Shown one piece after another: positions 45,633-55,133 of a stretch of 64,000 nt of DNA. The position numbers were made by a program, and so were the translations under genes. The stretch is from assembly GCA_022813625.1 (NCBI GenBank), contig JAKLMB010000010.1, forward strand, positions 124,001 to 188,000, given 5' to 3'. Position 1 is the first letter of the stretch; every line of letters starts with the position of its first letter. The notes beneath the pieces are model-generated. The model did not search any database. It was not told the origin of the DNA and saw only the letters and a program-made list of their open reading frames with translations. The DNA is from Aaosphaeria pasadenensis (Eukaryota; Ascomycota; Dothideomycetes; Pleosporales).

Positions 45633-48254
45633 ATGTCAGTCGTTCCCGTCAGCTCGATATCTCTTGCCAAAGGGTGGTCCTTCAAGCGGGGCGACCGCTC
45701 CTCTAATGGAGAATTTCTTCCCGCTGGCGACCTTCCTACAGAGGTACATCGAGATCTCCTCAAACACGGCAAGATTGAAGATCCTTTTCAGAATCTCAAC
45801 GAGCTTTCCGTCCGCTGGGTGGCCGAAGAGGCATGGACCTACCGGCTCTCATTTTCCCCTCCCAAGGGTTACGCTCATGACGGCTCGAAAACAGTGCTAA
45901 GATTCGAAGGATTGGATACCTTTGCTTCGGTTTACCTAAACGGGAGCTTAATTTTGGAAAGTGACAACATGTTCGTGGAGAACACTGTGGACGTGACAGG
46001 AAAACTCAAGAGCGACAACAATGTTCTCGAGCTTACTTTCGATAGCGCCCGCTTAAGAGGGTTAGACTTGGTCGAGAAATATAAGGACCAACACCGATTC
46101 ATTGTTCACCAAACTGAGGTCTCGCGAGGCCCTGTTCGGAAGGCCCAGTATGCGTGGGGATGGGATTGGGGCCCCATTCTCTTGACAGCTGGCCCATGGA
46201 AGCCAATTTGGCTTGAGACTTACACGGCAAAAATTGAGGATGTTTGGGTCGAGTACGATCTTGACAAAGACCTCAAAAGGGCATCGGGTACACTTCATGC
46301 GCAAGTCGATGGTCCAGGAAGCAAAGTAATTTTCGAGATTAGAGAAAAGTCCGCTGACAAGTTGGTCGGGAAGTATGAGACCGTGGTCAAGAATGGCACC
46401 GCGTCTGTTCCATTCATCGCACAGATTTCCCTCTGGTGGCCGCGCACATACGGAGCACAGAACCTTTACACCATCAAGGCCACACTTGTTTCATCAGAAT
46501 CCACACCTCAAGTGGACCTCTGCTCTGTGTCAAAGACCATCGGCTTCCGTAAGACTGAGCTCATCCAAGAGAAAGACAAGCGCGGAACCAGCTTCTACTT
46601 CCGTATCAACGATGTTGATATTTTCGCGGGAGGCTCTTGCTGGATTCCTGCAGATTCCTTTCTTACTTCCATTTCTCCGGAGCGCTACCGAGATTGGGTT
46701 CAACTCGCTGCGGAAGGAAACCAATCCATGATCCGAGTCTGGGGCGGTGGTATCTACGAACCTGACTCCTTCTATGATGCATGCGACGAATTTGGTGTGT
46801 TGGTATGGGAAGACTTTATGTTTGCATGCGCCAACTACCCTGCATACCCAGAGTACCTATCTTCCGTTGAACTTGAGGCCCGGCAAAACGTTCGTCGACT
46901 GCGTAGTCACCCATCCATAGTCATATGGGCAGGTAACAACGAGGACTATCAAATCGTGGAACGTTACGGACTGGAATACCGCTTTACGGAGGACAAAGAC
47001 CCCCAATCTTGGCTGAAGACAGACTTCCCCGCACGATATATCTACGAGCATCTACTACCCAAGGTCATCCAAGAAGAATCGAAGAATGTCCCGTATCACC
47101 CCAGCTCACCTTTTGGAAATGGCACAAGCACGACCCTCAAGGTAGATCCTACTGTAGGTGACATTCATCAATGGAATGTCTGGCATGGAGAAATGAAACC
47201 GTACCAGAAGCTCGGGAGCATGGGCGGACGCTTCGTATCCGAGTTCGGCATGGAAGCATATCCCCATCTGGAGACTCTTGAGAAGAATGTGACACAGGAC
47301 GTCGACCGTGTGCCGGGGTCTATGGCGATGGACTTCCGGAACAAAGCTATCGGCCACGAACGCCGGCTGGTATCGTACGTAGCAGAGAACTTCCGCATCA
47401 AGTACTCGGTTGAAGATTTCACACACTTGACACAGGTCATGCAAGCAGATGCCATGAGCTGGGCTTACAAGTCATGGCGAAGACAATGGGGAACAAAAGG
47501 CAGTCGAGATTGCGGCGGTGTGCTCGTGTGGCAGTTGAACGATTGCTGGCCCACCATGTCGTGGGCGATTGTCGATTACTACCTGGTTCCCAAAGCGGCC
47601 TACTATGCTATAAAACGAGCGATGGAGCCGATTACAATCGGTGTGACTAGAAAGTTCAACGACTGGACAATGAGGCCTGCCGATGCGTTATGGAAAAGGG
47701 ACACTAGCCACATCGATATGAGGCTCATCTGGGAAAATGTTGAGTTCGACGTCTGGGTTGCTAGCAGCAGTGGTGATGAAGCCAAAGCAACAGTTGAAGT
47801 CAAATTCTTGTCCATCCGTGATGGGAAGGAAGTCGAGCCGGCCATCAATCTGGATATCACAATTCAAGGAAATGGAACCACCGAAGTCATCCAAGAACGC
47901 AAAGTAGAAAAATCGAACGGGCAAGATCCAAGAAAACCATTTGAACCCTCGAAAGCTGACCCTTTCATTATCTACGCTGTATTGAGTATCAATGGCAAAG
48001 AAGTCGCAACTGACGTTTCGTGGCCCGACCCGATCAAATATATCCAATTTCCTCCGTGTGAACCTCAAATCCGGTATTCCGAAGACAAGTCAACAATCTT
48101 CATTTCTGCGGCGACTCCAATCAAGGGATTCGTTTTCAGCGAGCTACAGGGAACAAAACTCAGCGACAATGGTTTCGATCTTATACCAGGTGTGACAAAG
48201 ACGATAACGGTGTCGGGCGTTCCAGCAGACCGTCTGAAATGGGCCTACATCTGA
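45633..48254 (+). CDS. mndB: GH2 beta-mannosidase, intracellular type, 873 aa
   Basis: Intronless. It is a full-length glycoside hydrolase family 2 enzyme that releases mannose from the non-reducing ends of beta-1,4-manno-oligosaccharides. The domain order is sugar-binding jelly roll (with LRFEGLDTFASVYLNG near 90-105), an Ig-like domain, a TIM barrel and C-terminal beta domains. The acid/base Glu is 437 (IWAGNNEDY) and the nucleophile Glu 537 (FVSEFGMEAYP). It lacks a signal peptide and begins MSVVPVSSISLAKGW, which marks the fungal B-type, non-secreted enzyme. The frame is open upstream to 45531, but 45633 is the first ATG. Its divergent neighbour is an oligosaccharide-type transporter, a sensible partner for uptake before hydrolysis. 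Confidence 0.92.
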   Translation: MSVVPVSSISLAKGWSFKRGDRSSNGEFLPAGDLPTEVHRDLLKHGKIEDPFQNLNELSVRWVAEEAWTYRLSFSPPKGYAHDGSKTVLRFEGLDTFASVYLNGSLILESDNMFVENTVDVTGKLKSDNNVLELTFDSARLRGLDLVEKYKDQHRFIVHQTEVSRGPVRKAQYAWGWDWGPILLTAGPWKPIWLETYTAKIEDVWVEYDLDKDLKRASGTLHAQVDGPGSKVIFEIREKSADKLVGKYETVVKNGTASVPFIAQISLWWPRTYGAQNLYTIKATLVSSESTPQVDLCSVSKTIGFRKTELIQEKDKRGTSFYFRINDVDIFAGGSCWIPADSFLTSISPERYRDWVQLAAEGNQSMIRVWGGGIYEPDSFYDACDEFGVLVWEDFMFACANYPAYPEYLSSVELEARQNVRRLRSHPSIVIWAGNNEDYQIVERYGLEYRFTEDKDPQSWLKTDFPARYIYEHLLPKVIQEESKNVPYHPSSPFGNGTSTTLKVDPTVGDIHQWNVWHGEMKPYQKLGSMGGRFVSEFGMEAYPHLETLEKNVTQDVDRVPGSMAMDFRNKAIGHERRLVSYVAENFRIKYSVEDFTHLTQVMQADAMSWAYKSWRRQWGTKGSRDCGGVLVWQLNDCWPTMSWAIVDYYLVPKAAYYAIKRAMEPITIGVTRKFNDWTMRPADALWKRDTSHIDMRLIWENVEFDVWVASSSGDEAKATVEVKFLSIRDGKEVEPAINLDITIQGNGTTEVIQERKVEKSNGQDPRKPFEPSKADPFIIYAVLSINGKEVATDVSWPDPIKYIQFPPCEPQIRYSEDKSTIFISAATPIKGFVFSELQGTKLSDNGFDLIPGVTKTITVSGVPADRLKWAYI

Positions 48255-48992
48255 TCAAATAGAATCATAGATATAGAATTGGAGAGAGACAAGGTTTCTA
48301 TTTTCAACAGAAACCACCGGATCAGAAGTACGGAGTACCGTGGAAAATATAACGGTGATAGTACGGAGTACTCCGTACAAAGTGACTGCATCCTAATCAA
48401 GATCGCAAACGCCATAACCCTCCTTATCATCCATGCGGTGCTGTCCAATGTACGACATACCCCGCGAAACCCGCCCCCAACCTCCTCTTCCTCTCTCATA
48501 CTGTCACACCCATTCCCCTCGCATTCTCGTCGTATCTCGCACAAAACCCCTGTATCTGCACTCCAAATCCCCAGCAATATCCGCCCACCAATCAAACACG
48601 TATCTTCCCGCCACATTCTTATCCCCTTACGCGCGTGACAATGAATGTGAGGCTGAAGAGAAGCAAACAAAGTGTGCAAATGAAGAGGCTGTGTCGACAC
48701 CCGGTGAGCAAGGTGGGTAATCCACCTCTCAAACGCGCTCTATGTGCGTGACGTTGATAAGAAGGACTCAAGCACATATATGTTACAAGCTGCATAGGAA
48801 TACCAACGATGTCAATCTTCTTTCTTGTGAAAATCGGGGTGCGTAGGCATCAGTTACATCGGGGTGTGGGCATCAGCGAGCGTGCATAGATACACCGTGT
48901 CGTAACCTTACGTGAGTTTCGAAAACTTATAACTAGCTGCAACCCGCGAAAGTGTATACAAGCGATACCGGATTCTTTGCCATTTGGCGAAC
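48255..48992. other. intergenic region with TACGGAGTA palindrome
   Basis: About 740 bp. It contains the perfect palindrome at 48361-48378 and a half-copy at 48328-48338. From 48410 to 48600 the plus strand is pyrimidine-rich, as in a promoter of the gene at 48993. No gene is supported. Confidence 0.45.
48361..48378. repeat. 18-bp perfect palindrome GTACGGAGTACTCCGTAC
   Basis: The sequence equals its own reverse complement. A related GTACGGAGTACCG lies 33 bp upstream at 48328-48340, and imperfect relatives occur near 19970 and 14486. Such TACGGAGTA words are, to my knowledge, common in Eurotiales genomes; their role is unclear. Confidence 0.6.
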
Positions 48993-51009
48993 ATGGCGAA
49001 TATCACCAATAATATCGGACCGATAATCGACAAGCTGCCCATAAACGGCTGGAACGAACGATGCGTAACACAGCTAGAGAAACAGCTCGTCCACCTCGTT
49101 GATGCGTGGGGCCATCGCATGGAGACATTCACCGACCAAACATGGGGGATCACTTTGAGAGACTGCTATCAATTCTGTAGTCTGGACGCTGTTCCTTACG
49201 TTCGTTTACACACGATCCTATCCATCCTAGGAAGAATTAATCGCTGACCATCTATCTTGTCAGATATTCAACTTCCAGACATTCGCATCGGCGTTCACCA
49301 ACTTCCTGCTCCCCTGGCTCGCATTGACCGCACAACTGCCATACGAAACGTCCACACCATGGGACAACTTGCTATCACTGTGCCTTTCCGTCGGATCCCC
49401 AGCGTTGATCACATACTCGCTCACCCTCACGATCCTGAACCGTTACAGCCTTCGCACGCGCTGGCACACGTTACAACAAACCGCCCAGTCCCGCGCCGTG
49501 CATGACAAGTACACCGACTACTCCACCCGGGTCAAGGCGATTCAGTTCCTGCTGCAAGAAGCACAGCAGGTGCCGCTGCGAGCAAGCCAGGAGCGAGGTT
49601 GGCTAAGCAGTCTAATTGTGGGACCCAAGAACCAGGCGTGGTGGAAGAATCTGCAGAGGAGATTAATGAGGACGAGGAGGGGTGTTACCTTCTCACTCGT
49701 TGCACAGATCGCTGCTGCTGCTGTGGCGTGGCTGTTTACGATTGCTTCGGGATTCATTGATAGTAGAGGAGATCGCGTCGTTGCGAATCAGTTAAGCAGC
49801 GGGACACTTTGGCTATGGTTGATACCGGTTATATGGGGTTGGGTGACGGTAGGGACGCAGAATGGTGCTGACTCGATTGATGAGGCATTACGCGCAGATG
49901 TTGCGTATCGGGCAAAAGAACCACCGTTGATCACTGAAACCTCGGTGAATGAGAAGGCTGAACAGCGTGGGATCATGGTCCGATCGGGTCTTGCAGTCCA
50001 GCCGCATCGTATACAAACAAACGAAGCGGCTTTCGAAGTTCCGCCAGTGACGAATCTGGATCTCCCCGGATGGCTTGGTGCGGACATCATGGGCGATGAG
50101 AAAAGAGTTGGGCCCATATTTAACTATGCGAGGGTGTTTACATGGTGGCAGTTGGCACGGACAGTAGAATCGGCACTCAGCACAACTGTGAACGCTATAG
50201 CGACTGGGGAGACATGCAAACCTGCACAGGAAAAAGATGTGCTGAAGCGGTGGAACAGTGAGCGAAGACCTGAAGAGAACCTAGCGGGAGATTCTTGGAC
50301 CACTGCACAATATTGCGGACTGGAGCTAAATAGAGGACAGATCCTAGCTTACCCCGAGTGGAGCGAAATCACGCCCGAGGTATGGAAACGGATCATTGTG
50401 GCAGGGATCGTGGCACTTTTTGTTCAATGGGGAACGACTGGGCCTGGGATTCTGATTGCATATTACACGCCCACGAGAGGCATAGGGTGCCGAACTGCTT
50501 CATACCTCGTGTATGGAGGGCTCGGGACTCTAGTATGGATCTTGCTAGCCGCGTCTATGTTTTTCTCCCATGCAGCAATGGTGCTCTACCAACGCGAGCA
50601 CCGGGACGCGCCATCGATGGACTTCCGCCGACCCTCGGTAACTTCTCCTGCCATCACTCCGCAAGGACCTCAGGGGTATGAACGATCAAGTTACCATTCC
50701 TTCCTCTGTGGATGCGCTGTCGTGAGTCGAGTTATAGGAAAGACGCTTGCGATAGGTAATGCCCTGTGGCTTGTCCTCACTGCCCTCTTAGAATACACCG
50801 GCGTGTATGATCGATGCTACTGTAGAGGGAACCAAACAAGCCTCGGTATGGATGGAGGCTGGGTTGCTCTCTTCAAGACCCAAGATGAGCTCGCCCATAT
50901 CGCGACGTCTCCGTGGGCGGGAGCAGTAGCGATGAGTATTCTTATCTGTTTCGGTAGCTATCTCTTCTTTTGGCTTGGGAGTCGGACCAGTTCCAGGGAG
51001 GAGTATTGA
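48993..51009 (+). CDS. polytopic membrane protein related to the 32-kb protein, 650 aa
   Basis: Two exons, 48993-49199 and 49264-51009. The intron (64 nt, donor GTTCGT, acceptor GTCAG, branch CTGAC) is the only combination I found that joins both frames. The N-terminus has a WNERCVTQLEKQLVHL helix and Cys-containing DCYQFC. Then come hydrophobic helices at FTNFLLPWLALTAQL, LLSLCLSVGSPALITYSLTL, VTFSLVAQIAAAAVAWLFTI, LWLWLIPVIWGWVTV, IIVAGIVALFVQW, ILIAYYTPTRGIGCRTASYL, LVWILLAASMFF and two near the C-terminus, with GVYDRCYC between. It shares the TPTxGxGCR and GVYxxCxC motifs with the 32137-33933 protein. The family is fungal and uncharacterised. It is convergent with a Zn2Cys6 gene 68 bp away. 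Confidence 0.8.
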
Positions 51010-51077
51010 TTATCGTTCATGTGTCCCAGTTCCAGAGGCTTCGGCTGTAGTTTGCTATCATTTGGGACCCTTATCCT

Positions 51078-52982
51078 TCAAATATCAATCCAAGCTCCAC
51101 ACAATCCTCCTACACCCCTCATTTCGCCCCATCTGTCAAGTGTTTGCCGTGCAGTCGTCTTATATTCTTCTTCGGGGCCCAAAATACCGACGACTACCAG
51201 TGGAAACACGCTTCGCATGAAATCGAAACCGACGGGATGAGTCTTTTCGAAGAACTCGCTTATCTCAATAATGGACTCGGCGCACGACTTCACATCGTCT
51301 AGAAGCGAGCATGATGAGAGGGTCTCGGATGAAGCTGTTCTTGTATCTGAGCCAGTCGACCCTACAGTCTCATCAACCTTTTGCAAGAGAAGCATCAGGA
51401 TTAATCGAGTTGCCTGGTAAGTTGAGGCTGTCAGCGCAAGAAACGTATCTGAGAGTACCGGATGGGGAGACGGTCGGGTAAGTGGACTGGCTGTTCCAGT
51501 GTGTTCCCGCTTGGCAAGAGAAGAGATCTGTTCAGAAGGTTTCGCGGTACAAAGGTCCGGGTGCTTCCTTGCCCAATGGTCTAGTTGTAGTATAAGCTCT
51601 CTCGCGCGGCCTCGAATCGGTCCAAGGTCTATATTCAGGGGTAATTTTCCCGAGAAGAAGCTGCCCAAGCTGCATTTCCTCCGACATAAGGCTATACAGG
51701 CTGGGATGAGAAGTAGGACATCGACCAGCGCCTGATGCGCATTTTTTGGTTCCAGGAGGAAGGGTAGCGACATCCATTCTGGACTCGAGAAAACGGAGGG
51801 TTGATTAAGTACCGCAGCTTTGTGCGCCTGATGTAAACGTTTAAAACTAGCCCACAGGTTTTATGCTGGAAGTTACTTACATCAGATACACGGATGCCCT
51901 TGAAGAGCGGAAATGCCGCACCTGAGCTACAGTTATGTGGGCCTCTAATCTCTAATATTTTCGTCGCGGCAGTCAAATGCTGAAAGACACTTGTTGGGGT
52001 GGTGCCTGCGTATACTTCGTATAGACCAAGGATCGTTGGCACCAGGACATCTTCATCCGTTGGAACGGTAGTGCTGTCAAACCTCGCGAGTGATCTTCTC
52101 TGGGCGTGCAAGCTCATATTGTACCATCTATAAGATTCTACGAGGATAGGAATGTCTTTTCGAACTTTTGCGTAGAATGCCATTGAGGTAGCTCGGATCG
52201 ATAGCTTCAGGGCTGGTTGCTTGATATCAGCATATGCACCAGGCAAATGGGTGAGCCATGGAATATCAGGAGTTGAAGTTCGAACTCCTTTATTGAGTTC
52301 GACAAAATGAGCGACAAACGCCTGATCATAGATGTCTGCTTGGGAAGGTTGATAGAGTAGTGGTGGATTTGAATGCAATTGAGTGGCTACAGCAGCATCG
52401 TGAAGTGGACTTGAAATGACTGTCGGCGAGGATTCTCGCTTGATAACAGGTTCTAGTTTAGGCGAGAGGACCAGCTGCTGGTGATGAGATACCGAAGTCG
52501 CAGGATCCTCACGAACCACAGACGAGGTCGAAGAACGACGAGTGGAAGCTGGCAATTGTACCTGTTCTTGTGCAACATGCTGGGGGATCGTAGACGACAA
52601 CGAATCGTTGGCGGAATCTTTCCGACCCGTAACGACACCACTAGTATTAATATTACTACTTGCGCTGCTCGCGTCTGCACTATTGCTTGGATTCGCTTCT
52701 TTCTTGAAACGTTTTCGAGGCTTCGTGACTTTGTCGGTCATGTCAATGATGACAGAGCCTTGGATTGGACCCGAGCATTTCAAACCCAGTCGTTTGCATG
52801 TTTGGCAGGCTCCTGGTGTTTCATCGCACTAGAATGGCACAGAAATTATTATACCTTCAAACATTCATCTCCAATTCGAAGCGGACCGGCAGATTTCGGC
52901 AATGGGAAATGTTCTGTTGGCATACCTTGACTCGGCGTTTACGGCATTGTTGGCAGGCTCTGCTGCGCTGAGTTATCGGCAT
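51078..52982 (-). CDS. Zn2Cys6 transcription factor, 584 aa
   Basis: Three exons on the minus strand: 52982-52926, 52828-51881 and 51827-51078. The first 97-nt intron cuts the zinc cluster itself. Splicing gives Cys 10, 13, 20, 27, 30 and 37 (spacing 2-6-6-2-6) with CRKRRVKCDE between, the classic fungal binuclear cluster. A Ser/Thr/Gln-rich linker (about 50-150) leads to the fungal_trans_2-type helical domain. A segment like VPTILGLYEVYAG, then HLTAATKILEIRGP, is typical of that class. Without the first small exon the protein would lack DNA binding, so automated annotation could miss it. Target genes are unknown. Confidence 0.88.
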
Positions 52983-53717
52983 GACACACGACACGGATAC
53001 AGCGATTGCAGATGCGGTTGCGGTTGCGACCGCACGAGGTTACTCCAAGAAGTGGAAAAGGGAAATACTGGCGACGAAGGAAAAGGCCCATGGCCAGCAA
53101 ATGCTAGGAGTCTAGGACTATAATGATGAGGAAATAATGGTCTGGGACTCTGGGGGTGGCAGTGCGCACGCACCTTCAAGGGGCAGCTTGGCCGTGGGAT
53201 GAATGAAGAAAGACAAAGACAGATTGTCTAGGTAAGTCGACTGCCTGGGGTCGGAGACGGAGGAGACTCGACAATTCGAGTTGAGCCGGGGGGACTTACG
53301 ATTTACGGGCCTTATCCCCGTGCCACCATCACCATCCGATTGGATCATCGAATCGTTCGTCCGTTAAGATGGACATTCTCTACGGGGATCGAGTTTCCTT
53401 CAAATATCGATGATGATGCTTAACTTACTAGCGAAAAGCATAATACTTGATGCAGTATCAGGTTGAAAATGTTGCAGCAATTGAAGTCTACAATCGCCGC
53501 TGATGGGTGCATGCGAAATAGGGGTTGAGTATGATCATAATATATTCATTGTTATTCACACACTTTATGCAGCGGCGACATGAATACAGGATACTTATGT
53601 ACACCGTCCAGGCATCTTCACCATTCGGGTCGTCGTCGTCCAAGTGCGATATCCAGCCCTATGCTTTCCAATGACATTACAATCTCGCCATTACCACCAA
53701 TGTCTCCAGCTAACCTT
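52983..53717. other. intergenic region upstream of the Zn2Cys6 gene
   Basis: 735 bp on the 5' side of the regulator gene and the 3' side of the small mitochondrial gene. No gene is seen. 53090-53350 is relatively G+C-rich and purine/pyrimidine-skewed, likely promoter or 5' UTR. Confidence 0.4.
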
Positions 53718-54050
53718 CTACAGCTGCCCATTCTCCCTCTTCTGCTTGCCTTCCTCTTGCAATTTGCTTATATGCTCATCGTGCGATCCCTCCTTGACCT
53801 CCTGCTTGTCCGCAGCGATATTGCTCTCGCCTTGTGATGCAAGTTCCTCGTGCCAATGTCCCTCTCCGCGCTTCTGCTTGTCCAATTGTTCCTGCTTCTT
53901 TGCTTCGATTTCCGAGGCGCTGCGGTCGGCATCTTCTTTTAAGAGGGTGCGTGGTGTACTTGACAGAAAGCGTCGCTGTGAGCGGAGAGGTTGTGTGGGC
54001 CGCGCGCTGCGCAGGACGCTGGCGGTGCTGCGTGGGAGGCGGAATGGCAT
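53718..54050 (-). CDS. small conserved fungal protein, probably mitochondrial, 110 aa
   Basis: Single exon. Residues 1-35 are Arg- and Ser-rich with no acidic residues (MPFRLPRSTASVLRSARPTQ, then RRFLSSTPRTLL), a good mitochondrial presequence with a likely cleavage site around RRFLSS. The mature part is highly charged and helical (ASEIEAKKQEQLDKQKRGEG, then HWHEELASQGES), suggesting a soluble matrix protein or an intrinsically disordered one. I recall similar small proteins in other ascomycetes but know no function. The frame is open upstream to 54245; the ATG at 54050 fits the presequence. Confidence 0.7.
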   Translation of the reverse strand: MPFRLPRSTASVLRSARPTQPLRSQRRFLSSTPRTLLKEDADRSASEIEAKKQEQLDKQKRGEGHWHEELASQGESNIAADKQEVKEGSHDEHISKLQEEGKQKRENGQL

Positions 54051-55133
54051 TGTTTTGATGCTTTGAGGGGATAGTAGGAACGAGTTGAGAGCTTGAGTTT
54101 TATTGCGGCCTGGTATTAAAGTACAGGTGAAGTCCGAAGATTGTTTGTATATGTTAGATGGCAGATACAATGCAAAAATACAACCTCTCGGGGTAGATAT
54201 GTCATTTATTGGTTTGACGTCATCTTCACGATGCTCCCCAGTCAAGTTCTACACAAGCGCGATTGTTATCCGAGCCGGCTGGGCAACGCTGTATTAGATG
54301 CAATTCGATGCTTTTCGTCACTTAGTGGAGCTGTTTGCCGATAATATCGGTCATGGTGTAATTGAACTTTACCCATTGGAAGAGTGTTCCTCTGGGCCGA
54401 GTGCTGTGTAGATATATACACGCGCGCGCTAGTCTACGAGTAGGGGCACCAACGTGCCAACGTCATGTCTGCAAGCCAGTCGGTTGTAATGCGTCCAATT
54501 ACCCATGTCGTGACGATAATCGAGAGCTTTCTCAAAAAGACAGTGCATTCATGCACTGGGAGATGTAGATATTCTCACGCTTCGCTATGCAGTTTAGTTG
54601 CCGCGAGCAAGAGCGCGATATTAACAGCAAAAGGCGACCTGCAACGACGTAATTAGTTCCTTGACACTCGGCAGTGATAAAAGAAAGTCTCAGAAAAATA
54701 AGAAAGGGACAGCAGGGGCACACGACGAAAGTCATTTTCTACGTAGCAAGTTTCAAAAGATTTTAAAGGACTTTTGTAAGTTTAATTCTTACTTTGCAAC
54801 CCCGTAACATGAGGTTTGGGATACATGAAATTATGATTTTTGGACGAGGACAGTATCAAAATAAAGAAACACAACTTATCGAATAGTAATGACTATCGGT
54901 ACTTTTAATTATCCATCGCTCTACACGCTATCTGATCACTCATGCTAGGCGGAGGCAAAAGGTAGGAAACCATAACTCCAAACACCGATACACCAGGAAT
55001 CAACCCAGAAAGCATCGCAAGTAAAATCAACTAACTATGTAGAAAAGAAGCAAGTAGCTTCGGCCTGAGAACTAAGAAGATGCGGATTAATCTAATGCGA
55101 CGCGATGGGCAAGCCTGTACTCGTATGAACACA
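54051..55133. other. intergenic region
   Basis: 1.1 kb between two minus-strand genes, AT-rich, with a short CG-alternating run near 54420. No gene or repeat is recognised. Confidence 0.5.
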
